NCBI GenBank assembly: GCA_946811185.2
Contig: OX328103.1
Span: 6,390,132-6,454,131 of the forward strand
Reading direction: 5' to 3'
Length of the DNA stretch: 64,000 nucleotides
Origin: Hippopus hippopus
Lineage: Eukaryota; Mollusca; Bivalvia; Cardiida; Cardiidae
The notes beneath the pieces are model-generated. The model ran no database searches, was not told the DNA's origin, and was given only the letters and a program-made list of their open reading frames with translations. A program made the position numbers and the translations under genes. Of this stretch, positions 1-12,000 are shown in pieces. Position 1 is the stretch's first letter; every line of letters starts with the position of its first letter.

Positions 1-53
1 ATTGACATTTGCTTTTTCTTTACCTCATTGACCCAATGGCCATCCGGCAAACC
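1..53 (+). CDS. STRA6: STRA6-like exon 1 of window (partial at left edge)
   Basis: The only open frame starts at base 1 and runs 17 codons plus two bases to a GTAGGT donor at 54. Its phase (two bases, CC) joins the single T that starts the next exon to give a proline, producing the family-like PPVN. The upstream frame is cut by the window edge. This call rests on phase, donor and motif agreement rather than length. Confidence 0.7.
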
Positions 54-3000
54 GTAGGTGATCCGTTAGCAGATCCCTCGGTTGTATTATGATGGATCAT
101 ATTCACACATGACTTACATTTCTCTGAAATAGACAACTTTACTAATTGTAAAATAAGAAAAGTTTACCTAAACATACATCTTTACTCATTTTCATCCAGA
201 TTTTTAACTGTTTTTTTCTTTATTTTATGAAACTATAATCGCTCTTGTATCTTCATGCCAAATATTGCCCCTGATGGTTGCAAGGTTACACAGATTACAG
301 CAGATAGAAAATGCATTTCATTCTATTGCGGCTAGCCATAGACATAACAACCACAGTTTCCGGTTTTAATTGAAGAAAAATCCCTACAGTTTCTTTACCC
401 TATACACCTTATATTGATTTTTTATCTACGTTTACACCACTGACTAGATTATAACACCGTCAAGTTATAAAGGGTTTGTTTACTCTCTGGCTGTAAAGAT
501 GTCTCTTTAAAAAAGAACACATCAGAGTCACATTGTTCCATGAAAGTCTTTCTCAATTCTTAAAAACAACAAAATTCTGTACTTGTCCAGTTTGAAAGCA
601 TTTGCAGACAAGAAATAAGAAGTAGCCCAAATGATGATTTCTATCTTTGAAATTGTAAAAACATTGTGAGAAAAGGAGAAATAGCCTTTTCTTTGATTGA
701 AGGTTAAAATCATCTGCTGCAGTTTTGTTTCTGGAGGTCATATGATATACATGTCCTTTTTATTGACCAGAAAAGTCTATATTAGTTAACCCTTAACTCT
801 ATACCACACAATCCCGAGTTTTAATGACCCTGATAAAGATAGCTTTTGAGTACATTGAGGGAAAAAGTGAAAATGCTGGTAACCAGCATTTTCATCTTTT
901 CCCACAATGTTTTCTACCCTTTCACAAAAATTTTCAATTTTTGAGTCACATTTATTGATACATTTCAAGTCTGAAATGTTGTCGTGTAGTAACCTGCTAT
1001 ATAATAAAAATGAATTTTTCAACCCAATAGAAAAAAACCCAAATGTTGCCATTTCAAACTTTTTTTTTTGGAGAAAAATTAATATCTCCTTATTGGATCA
1101 TGCAAGTCCAAGATCAGACTGCCCATTTTGTGAAGCTTGATCTTTTTCTACACTGTCTGCAAAAGCACTGCAAGTCGTGCTTAGCATCCAAAGGGTTTAC
1201 CTGTGTGGTGCTGAACCAGATTTATTTACTTATGCAGACAGCATAGATCAAGATCAGACTGCACAGAAAGTAAAGTCAGTCAAAACATCTTTGAAATTGC
1301 AATATCTGTATTTTTAGTAGCGACCGAGAACATCCATTGCCTTCATTTACCAAATGACAAAATTTTAGACTTGTCCAAACTGAAGGCATGTGCAGACAAC
1401 AAATCAAATGTGACTCAAATGACGAAATTTTTCTATAAAAAGACAGAAAACACTGTGCAAAAAGGAGGAAATGCTGGTTACCAGCATTTTCTCCATTTCC
1501 CACAGTGTTTTCAAAAGGCTTCTTCCTCAGGATCATTGCAGTTGTTTGGTAAAAGGTTGATACATGTCCTTTTTTATTTGTCTGTATCATTTATTTTTAA
1601 CCCTTGGAGTTAACCGGGTTTTTTTCAAATCAATTTCTTTTCTTTTATCTTCTTCTCTTTGTTTTAGGTTGTGATAATTGTGTTCTTTTCAATTTTGGAA
1701 AAAAGGAATTCAGAGGAAAGATGTCAGTGTGTAGGTGGCAGACTAGGGTTGATATAGTAAGTAACAAGCATTTTCTCCTTTTCCCACAATGTTTCCTACC
1801 CTATTACAGAAGAATTCCATCATTTGAGTCACAGTTTATATTATGTACTTTGCAAATGCTGTCAGTTTGAACAGGTCTTTTTTTTCCATTCGATAAAAGG
1901 TTTACCCTTAACCGAACTATCTTATATTTTAATGACCCAGAGGAAGAAGGCAATTGGAAAACATTGTGAGAATAGGAGAAAATGTGTGTAACCAGCATTT
2001 TCTCCCTTTCCTGCAATGTTTTCTGCCCTGTTACAAATTCCATTATTTGAGTCACATTTTGTTGCAAATGTTTAAATTTGAACAAGTCCAAAAATTTTGT
2101 CATTTGGTTAACCCTTTACCACACAATCCTGAGTTTTAACAACCCTGAGAAGTAGGCCTTTTGAAAACACTATGGGAAAAGGAGAAAATGCTGGTTACCA
2201 GCATTTTCTCCTTTTCCCACAGTGTTCCTACAATGTTTTCTAGACTATCTGATTTAAATCTCATAATATGTGCCATATAAATACATGTATTGTAGTCTGC
2301 AAGTGCTTTCAAGTTGGACCCGTTTAAAATATTGTTGTTTGGGAAAGAGTTAAGGGTTTATTAATAAAAGTCTTGGAAACTTGTTTATAACTGAAGTGAG
2401 TCATGCTCTGTGAAAACAGGGTTTAATGCATCTGCAAAGAGTATCGACTCGTGTCAGCCTTCGCAGTCCACACAGGCTGACATGGGTCAAAACTTTTTGC
2501 TATGTATAAAATTTTCTGCTTGTCCAAGGACCATTCTACATAACACGTACCTCATGATTTAGCCAGTTGTTAGACAAAATGGATTTTATGGATCCATAAT
2601 TATGTGATGACTTGCCCGGTATAACGCATCATGCAGATGCATAAGACCCCCTTTTGCCAGAGTACGGCTCTAGTACGATGGTTGGACAAGAAATAAATTT
2701 AACTTCTTTACCCTTGAACAAACAATTCTGTGTTTTAACCCTTTACCACACAATCCGACTTTTTATGACCTTGAGAAAAATGCCATATGAAAATATTGTG
2801 GGAAAAGGAGAAAATGCTGGAAACCGGCATTTTCTCCTTTTCCCACAATGTTTTCTACTTTTTCACAGCCAAATCTCATAATCCTAGCTATATTTAAATT
2901 GTCATCTACACATGCTTTCATTTTGGACGACACCAAAATTGTGTCGTTTGGTAAAGGGTTAAAGACCTCTAAGGCCTAAAAAAAAAATCTGTGTTTAGGG

Positions 3001-6000
3001 GTTCGGTCTTAGATGCTGTAGGTAGGGTAGGTGGGGATTTTTTTTTTCCAGAAACTTTTTACATGGACCACGTCTGAAATTGCACCTGACAGATTTTTTT
3101 TTTTCAATCGTAGCATAAAAAGTTCAGGGTCGGCAGCATTTTCTAGGTAGGGTCGGGAAACCCTAAACACAGATATTTGTTTGATAGGCCTAAAGAGTAA
3201 GACACACTCTTCAAAGCGTGGGAAAAATGGGAAAAAGGCTTGTAAGGTGACGAAGTGTATACATGTATACCATTGATAATAATCAAGATGTGAATTGTTC
3301 AGTTCCAACCCTTTCTGTCACATTCTACTGTGATACCATTTACGATTAACCGATGATAAAATTGTAGACTTAACAAAATTGAAAGCATTTGCAGATGACA
3401 AACTAGATGTAGCTTAAGTAATGGTTTTTGTCTTAAAAATGGTAGAAAAGATTGTGGGAAAAGGAGAAAATGCTGGTTACTAGCATTATCTCTTTTTTCC
3501 CCACAATGTTTTCAAACACAGTCTTCTTTAAGTTTAGTTAAATACAGAGTTTTTTTGTGGTAAAGGGCTAAAGTTATCCTCTCTTTTTGTTTTCAGTCCC
3601 GTGAACATGTTGGACAATGATAATGACAGATTTGGATACGCAGTGGCATTTGGCAGCACAACTAGTGCGATCTGGAACCTCTTCACTAACCCACAGTCGT
3701 ATTATACCACGGCCCCAGCTTGGAGCAAAAGTATGATTATCATATCCAAACAATTGAGTTATGCTCTGTGAAAATGGGGTTTAATACATCTCCAAAAAGT
3801 ATTGACCCAGGTCAGCCTGCGCAGTCTGCGCAGGCTGACCTGGGTCAAAACTTTCTGCTATCAGTCAATTTTCTGCGTGTCAAAGGACCATTATCTCTTT
3901 ACCACACGAGAAAATTTTAGACTGGTCCAAATTGAAAGCATTTGCAGACGACAAAATAAAGGTGACTGAAAAATTAAAATTTGGTTTGGAAAGAGTAGAA
4001 AACACTGTGGGAAAAGGAGAAAATGCTGGTTACCAGCATTTTCTCCTTTTCCCACAATGTTTTCCAAAGGCTTCTTTCTCAGGGGCATCAAAAGTAGGGA
4101 TTGTGTGGTAATGGGTTAAACCTCATGATTCAGTTGGTTGTGAGACAAAATGGATTTCATGGATTCATAATTATGCAGTAACTTGCTTAATATAATGCAT
4201 ATCAGAGATTTATTATATACTTGAAAGTTGTCATGGTTAAATACATGGGTCGCATGCGGATAGAATCACACACGACGGAAAAAAAATCTGTATCTACACT
4301 CAGTAGAATACGGTTCCAAATATGGTATGATGACGTCATAATGACATAACTCACGGGCAGTATACGTATGTATTTATTTGCAAGTTCATTGGTCAAAATT
4401 TTACGCTGTAATATTTATCCGCCATTCATAAAAATGAAGTTATGGCTACTACGCCATTATTTGTTTTATTTCGCTTACCCTTTTCAAATAAAATGTCAAT
4501 AATTTGCAATTTTTTGTCGCTGAAAAGGTGTAGGTATATAATAAAAGAATATTATGCTGTAGTGACTTTCCTGGTGCTTGTATTTACTTCTTGCTGCGTA
4601 AGAAAATTTTGGCATCTCGCTTGACCTTCGGTCTCGTGCGATACCAAATTTTCACACGCTGCTCAAAGTAAATACAAGCACCAGGAAAGTCACTACAGCA
4701 TAATATTCCGTAGGTATTAAACCCCCTTTTGCCAGAGCAAGGCTCAAATAGATAGATGATATTATGGTAGTGTATTTATAGTGGTGTCAACAATACCAGT
4801 GTTATCTAATATGTTATTGGGAGAATTTATCATGATGAGGCTTACGGGATCATCAATATTTGTCCAAGCGGAGTTAGAATAAAATTGATATTTGTCGACA
4901 CTAGATGAACCGTGCTCTGTGAAAAGGGGGCTTAATGCACCTGAAATTTAAAAAAAAAAAATTTTTTTTTTTTTTACTTTTGAGTGGAAATCTTCTTGTC
5001 ATTTGTATAACAGCTGAAGGGTTGATTTTGTAGGCCAGATGTGAGAGCTGTGAGGGTGTTGCTTTATCAAGACTAATATATACTCAGTGTTCAAGCTAGT
5101 ATTTATTAGCTCCTGGGGTTGTAATAACCAAACTTTCTAAATTCTGATTTTGAGCTCTTAGACTTGCCATTATTGGTTAAAAAATTCTACCTCCGTTAAC
5201 CCTTTACCACATAAAATAATTTCACAATAGTCACTTTCACAAGCAACTGCAGATGACAAATCAACTGTAGATTGAATTGTAAGATTTGTGTTTGAAAGGT
5301 AAGAAAACATTTTGGGAAAAGGAGAAAATGCTGGTTACCAGCATTTTCACCTTTTCCTACATTGTTTTCAGAAGCCTTCTTCCTCAGAGTTGGTACAACT
5401 TGGGATTGTGTGGTAAAGGGTTAATCAAATGGCTAATCTTAAAATTCAGAATTAAAGCCATATTGAACTGTTTACCAGACGGAAAATCTTAAAGTTGTCC
5501 AATTCAATTTGCAGATAACAGATGTGTCCCAAATGTTGAAATTTGACTTTAACTCTTTACCAAACGACAAAATTTTAGACTGGTCCAAATTGAAAGCATT
5601 TGCAGATGACAAAATTAATGTGAGTCAAAAATTGAAATTTGTTCTGAGAGGGAAGAAAACATTGTGGAAAAAGGAGAAAATGCTGGTTACCAGCATTTTC
5701 TCCTTTTCCCACGATGTTTTCAAAAGGGTTCTTTTTCAGGGTTGTAAAAACCAGGGATTGTTTGGGAAAGGGTTAAAAGGAGCATTGTGGAAAAAGGAGT
5801 AAACGCTGGCCCAAAATGCTTTCAAAATTTGTGGATCTCAAGGTTGTTAAAATCCAGGATTGTGTGGGAAAGGGTTAATTGTTACAAATACATCCCGTTG
5901 GTTAAAAGTCAATTAACTCATTACCAGACAACAAAATTTAGACTGGTTTGAATAAAAAGGGTTTGCAGACGGCATATTAGATGTGGCTCAAATGGTGAGA

Positions 6001-9000
6001 TTTGTCTTTAAAAAGGGCAGAAAATATTGTGGAAAATGGAGAAAATGCTGGTGCATGCTGTGAAGAAAATGCTGACGCATGTACCAGCTTTCTCCTTTTC
6101 CCACAATTATTTCAAAAGCCTGCTTTTTTAGGGTCATTAAAACTTGAGTTTGTTTGATAAAGGGTTAAGGAAATAATCATAACGTCAGCAAGATCCTGTG
6201 GAGGAAATCTTTAGATGTCCTGAATAAACATTCTTCCGAAAACACTTTAGGGCTCTTGTTTAACCCCTTGCCACACAACCAAAATGTAGACACGTTCGAA
6301 TTGAAAGCATTTGCAGACGACAATTAAAATGTGGCTCAAATGGTGGAATTTGTCTTTGATAGGGTGGAAAACTTCGTGGGAAAAGGAGAAAATGCTGGTT
6401 ACCAGCATTTCTCCTTTTTCCCACGTGGTAAAGGGTTAATCCTATACCAGACAACAGAATGATTTACTTGAAAGCATTTTTAAATGACAACATTATGTGG
6501 CTCGAAAACTGATATTTGTCGTTTGAAGAAAAGGAAACATTGTGGGAAAAGGAGTAACTGCTGATTACCAAATTACCAGCACCAGCATTTTCTTCTTGTC
6601 CCACAATGTTTTCAAAAGCCTTCTTCCTCAAGGATGTTAAAACTGGTGCACGTGTGGTAAAGGGTTAAGTATTTGAGAGATGAGTATTAATCATTTCATT
6701 AACCCTTTCCCAAACAATCTCTGGTTTTCACGGCCCTGAAAAGAAACCTTTTGAAAGCATTGTGAGAAAAGGAGAAAATGCTGGTAACCAGCATTTTCTC
6801 CTTTTCCCACAATGTTTTCTACCCTTCCCAGAACAAATTTCAGTTTTTGAGTCATGTTAATTTTGTAGTCTGCAAATGCTTTCAATTTGGACCAGTCTGA
6901 AATTTTGTCGTTTGGTAAAGAGTTAAGGTTTCCCTTGAAACAATCCAACCCTTAGGAGATATATTGAACAGCCAAGCCCTGGTAGCTCAGTTGGTAGCGT
7001 GCAAGACTTGAGAACAAGGAGTCATGGGTTCGATCCCTGGCTGGGCCAATTTCTTTCCAAGGATTGATGATAGTCATTGTGACAGAGTTCATTCCTCTCC
7101 CACCGCTGGCCATTGTTTCGATGATGGTTATGTACAAAAGCAGCTTGGAAAGAAAATTTAAAACATTGTGGGAAAAGGAGAAAAATGCTGGTAACCAGCA
7201 TTTTCTCCTTTTCCCACATTGGTTTCAAAAGCCATCTTCTTTGGGGGTCTTTAAAGTTCTGGATTTTATAGTAAAGGGTTGATTAATTCATTAAGGTTTC
7301 CCTTGAAACAATCCAACCCTTAGGAGACATATTTAACAACAAGTCAGTCTACAGGAAATAAATTCAACTTTAACCCTTTACTACACAATCCCGATTTTTA
7401 ACAACCCTGAGAAAGACAGCCTTTTGGAAACATTGTTAGAAAAGGAGAAAAAGCTGATAATCGGCGATTTCTTCTTTTCTAACAATGTTTTGTATCCTTT
7501 GACAGAAAAATCTCCTAATTGTGGTCACATGAAATTTGTAATCTGTAAACGCTTTCAATATGGACAAGTCTTGAAGTTTTTGGTTTGGTTAAGTCTTGCA
7601 AAATACCGGACAGCAAAGGTCCATGATCAGACTGTAATTTTATGTAAGTCTGTGCAGTCTGATCAATATATTCATTATTTGCATAAACACCATAATTTTT
7701 CCTCTTCATTATGATGGTAAAACTGCAAAGAGAAATTCCTGTATCATTATGAAAGGTGAACATAATGTGGGATAATTTTTAGCTTGGCTGTTTTTAAAGA
7801 AAACATCGAGGTATTGTCATAGCCCTATTGTTGTCTGCATTGTCATGCAAAAACTTTGAGATTTTTTTTTTTAATATCTCTGTTAGTACTGAAGATATAT
7901 ACTTTCAACTCAGATAGTTGTTAACCTTCAAAAGGGGAACCATACAACAAGAGTAGGTAACCAACAATATTTTTGACACAGTTATGCCCCTTTTTCAATT
8001 TGGAATTTTTACTGAAAGACAACTGCAGTAGAATGTTGGCACCTGCATGCCATGCTCTCGTTTATATATGCAATAACATATATAGGTGAACTGCACTCTG
8101 GCAAAAGTAGGTTTAATACATCTCTGTGATGTATTACCGTATACCAAGGAAGTCATCATGTAATTATGGATCCATAAGATCCATTTTGTTTTACAACAGA
8201 GTGAATCATGAGGTAGACTGGTCCTTTAACATTCAGAATATTGACCAACAACAAAAAGTTTCGACACAGGTCAGCCTGCGCGGATTGCGCAGGCAGACCT
8301 GTGTTGATACTTTTTGCAGATGTATAAAAATCCCTTTTCTCAGAGGATGACTCTGGTAATCTATTATTATGTAGGTATTCTAGTGTTTTTATACATGTGT
8401 TTTTAAAATTGTTTCAGCACTTGTCATTATGAGTTCAGTTTTGTTTGTTGGGATGCAGTATTACCCACTGTTTGCCTGTCTGACAACTCCTTGGGTGTTT
8501 CTGGGCTCTGCTCTTGGAATTCTGTACTCTGGAGCATGGTAAGTGCCACATTGTCCTGGGTGCAGGATTCACAAAGGCCTATCAAAAAAAATGTCTGTGA
8601 TTAAGGTTTCCTGACCCTACCTAGAAGATGCTGCAGACCCTAAACTTTTTACACGACGACTGAAAAAAAAAATCTGTTGGGTGTGATTTTGGTACATGGT
8701 TCATGTAAAAAGTTTCTGGAAAAAAAAAATCCCTACCTACCCTACCTACAGCATCTTGGACCAAAACCCTAAACACAAATATTTTTTTCGTAGGCCTAAT
8801 CATTCTTAAGAACATTCCTAGTCTAATTATAGTTTTAGAAAGTAACACAACTTCAGATTGGCTAAACCATTTTGTTAAGCCAATCAGAAGTTGTGTTACT
8901 TTCAAATGTAGAAAATTCTAGAGAATAAGACTAAGAATCTTTTTAAGAATGGCCAGTGAATACGGGCCTTGACTGTATTGTTGAAAAAAAAAAAAATCTT

Positions 9001-12000
9001 TCCATTTTGAAACTTATTGCAAGCTGGAATGTAGAATTAGCTTGGCAAGAATATCAAGTAAATAAATGAGTGATACAAACCGCATTTTGAATATGGAAGA
9101 GTGTAAAACTTGACATCTGGGTTAACCCATTCCCAAACGACAAATTTTAGACTCTTCCAAACTGAGAGCATCTCCAGACGACAAATTCAGAATTGGTAAA
9201 AATTAGCTTTAGGTCTCTGATAGGGTAGAAAACATTGTGGGAAAAGGAGAAAATGCTGGTTACCAGCATGTTCTCCTTTTCCCACAATGTTTTCAAAAGC
9301 CTTCTTTTCCAGGGTCGTGAAAACCAGAGATTGTTTGGTAAAGGGTTAAGAGGGCAGAGAGTACCAAGTAGATGCGGTGAAAAATTTTTAGGAGAAAAAA
9401 AGATCTTTTGTCTTGTATAATGTTAACCCTTTGCCAGACAACACATTAGACTTAGCCAAAGTAAAATCATTTAGAGTGACAAATAAAGTTTGTCTGAAAT
9501 GATAAAATTTATCTTTGAATGGGTAGAAAACATAGCAGATAAAAAGGAGAAAATGCTAGTAACCAGGATTTTTTCCTTTTCTCACAAAAGGCTTCTTCCT
9601 AAGAGTCATTAAAACAAAGATTGTTTGGTAAAGGGTCGAGAAATAGAGGATATTTGTTTTTTCGGTGAAAGATTGAAATTTATGTCATTGAGTCTAGATC
9701 ATCAGTAGTATTTTCATGAGTGGCACAGCCATTCGCAAAAATATTAATTACTGATGATGTTCACTCGATGAAATACATTTCGATCTTTCAGCGAAAAAAA
9801 AAAATCTCTATAATTCATGCTTATAACCCGTTTTTTGTTGGGACTTTTGTCAAAATCCAGCACAGTTGTTTCTTGGTAATTCCCAGTGGCCTACCCCCTC
9901 CACATAAGAATACATCACAATATTACTTAACGCGCAAGAGATGTAGGGTAAATGCCCATAAATTACGTCATATTTCCCTCTGGTTGAATGGCACGCGCTG
10001 ATTACCTAGGTATTTAGTGTGTGGGAACTGCTGTTTCAGCCTTTAAATAAAGAGTTAGAAAATATGTAATGAGTATTTTCACAAGTCGTAATTATGAAAT
10101 ATCAAACCGTAATCCACCTTTATTTCTCGATAAACTACTGAAAAGCATGAAATTATATATTTCTACAGGTTTATCTACAGTATTAGAGAAGTTGTAGAGT
10201 GCCCAGATGGACTAGATGGGGAAGTAAGCTTGTTACTTGAATTTTATTAACATTTTACCTAACATTCCAGTGTACTGACAATATTAAGGTAGAGGGCTAA
10301 TGAAAAAAATGTGGCAAAAGGAGAAAATTCTTATAATCTTTTCCCAGAATGTTGTCTACTCTTTTTTAGATAAAGGTAACAGAGCCATTTTTAATTTGTT
10401 ACCAACAATTGGAGGGCTCTAAAATGTTTTGTCTGATAAAGAGTTACATGTGATATTTCTTCTGTAAAAATATTAGTGTAACAGCTCTGAAGAAAATCCA
10501 AGCCAACCTTTTCCTAGGATAGCACCCAGGACCTCTAGGTCCCAAGGCAAACCCTCTACCATGCAGCTACCAAAACAATATCTGTGGCAAAGCAATGTAA
10601 GTGTCCCCTTAAACAAAAGCTATAACATGTATAATCTGCTTTTGGGATAGACCACTACATTATAATTGAAATCCTTCCGTGCAGCTCCTAACCTTGTAGA
10701 TATTTATGTTTAAAATTTGACCAATGTTAATACCTTAATTTTGCATGTTTTTTTAAAGCTCATTGTGTGATTGTGATTGTATGGTGTTTAATGCCGTTTT
10801 CAACATTATTTCAGTTATATTGCGGCAGCCACTACACCTATCCATGCTTTCCTGGAGTTTCTGTTACCAGTACTCCGCACAATATTCTTTCCAAGCCACT
10901 GGCTGCTTTCCCACATAACCATCATCGAAACAATGGTCAGCGGTGAGAGAGGAATGAATCCTGTCGCAATGACGATCATCAATCCTCTGAGAGAAATCGG
11001 CCGAGCCGGGGATCAAACTCACGACCTCCTATTCTCAAGTCCTGTAGGCTACCAACTCAGCTATTGGGGCTTGGCAGCTTATTGTGTATGAAGGCTTTTG
11101 AAAACTTTATGGGAAAAAGAGAAAATGCTTGTAATCTTTTCCTAAAATGTTTCCTACCCTGCAAGATTTCAAACCTTTTGCTTCATTTACTGTGTCATTT
11201 TCAACAGTCCTCTTCTTCAGTTTTAACAACCCTGAGGAAGAAGGCTTTTGAAAACATTGTGGGAAAAGGAGAAAATGCTGGAAACCAGCGTTTTCTACAT
11301 TTCCAAACAATGTTTTCTACCCTTTCTCGGCCAACATGTCCCTTTTGAGTGACATTTAATTTGTCGCCTGCAAATGCTTTCAATTTGGACAAGTCAAACA
11401 GTTTGTCTTTTGGTAAAGAGTTAAACACACCTGGCTGTGGTACATGTAGTATGAATATCAATTTTGTTTGCAGGGTCTAGCGTATCAGACAGTGGGCCAA
11501 CAATTTCCAGTTCTTGCTTGCTTGTTTCTTTTAATCCTAGTATATGTAAACAAGTTTGTCCGACACACTGTAAGAACATTACGGAATGATGATACGAGGT
11601 TGATGGCGAAGGTAAGTCACATTCAGCGGGAGCTATATCAACTCTTTACAACACAATCCCGGGTTTTAACAATCCTGAAGAAGGAGGCTGTGAGAATTTC
11701 TGTCTGAGCCAATCAGTTGACTTGTCCCCAAATTTAGCATTTATTGAACAATGATTCAGAGCTCCAGATAGAGGGAGTGATTTTGATTTCAAAATTGAAA
11801 ATATTAATTATTCTCCACTAAACCCTATGTTATGGGTACTCATTAGAATCATCTCATCGAGACGATTCTAATGAGTACCCACAACATAGGGTTTGGAAGA
11901 GAAATAATGGATTTGGAATAGCATCACTCCCTCTTATATGGAGCTCTGATGATTGGTAAATACAGCTTCGGGACTAAATTTTTATTATCATAGAAACTTG

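Larger units (their letters stand above)
3756..4745. mobile_element. GAGC-MITE split by two later insertions
   Basis: The left part is at 3756-3890 and includes the palindrome CAGCCTGCGCAGTCTGCGCA. Its middle resumes at 4120 and its right TIR is at 4712-4745 (TTTTGCCAGAG..GGCTC). It is interrupted by a TTAA-MITE (3891-4119) and by a ~500 bp foldback-bearing insert (about 4213-4711). Confidence 0.8.
6923..7339. repeat. Direct repeat flanking a SINE and MITE remnant
   Basis: About 47 bases at 6923-6970 recur at 7291-7339 with few changes. Between them lie a SINE and a truncated TTAA-MITE, so the block looks like a local duplication. Confidence 0.75.

Noticed and set aside
2800..2870. CRISPR-like palindromic repeats (recurring GGAGAAAATGCTGG hairpins)
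   Set aside because: Copies are spaced irregularly, carry TTAA flanks and terminal inverted repeats, and the genome is eukaryotic; they are MITEs.
6973..7060. tRNA gene
   Set aside because: A and B boxes are present but the cloverleaf does not close, and the sequence continues into a SINE body shared with 10783-11074.
10783..10960. Extra STRA6 exon after a TTTCAG at about 10814
   Set aside because: The sequence is the tail of a minus-strand SINE, and exons 4 and 5 already join in phase.
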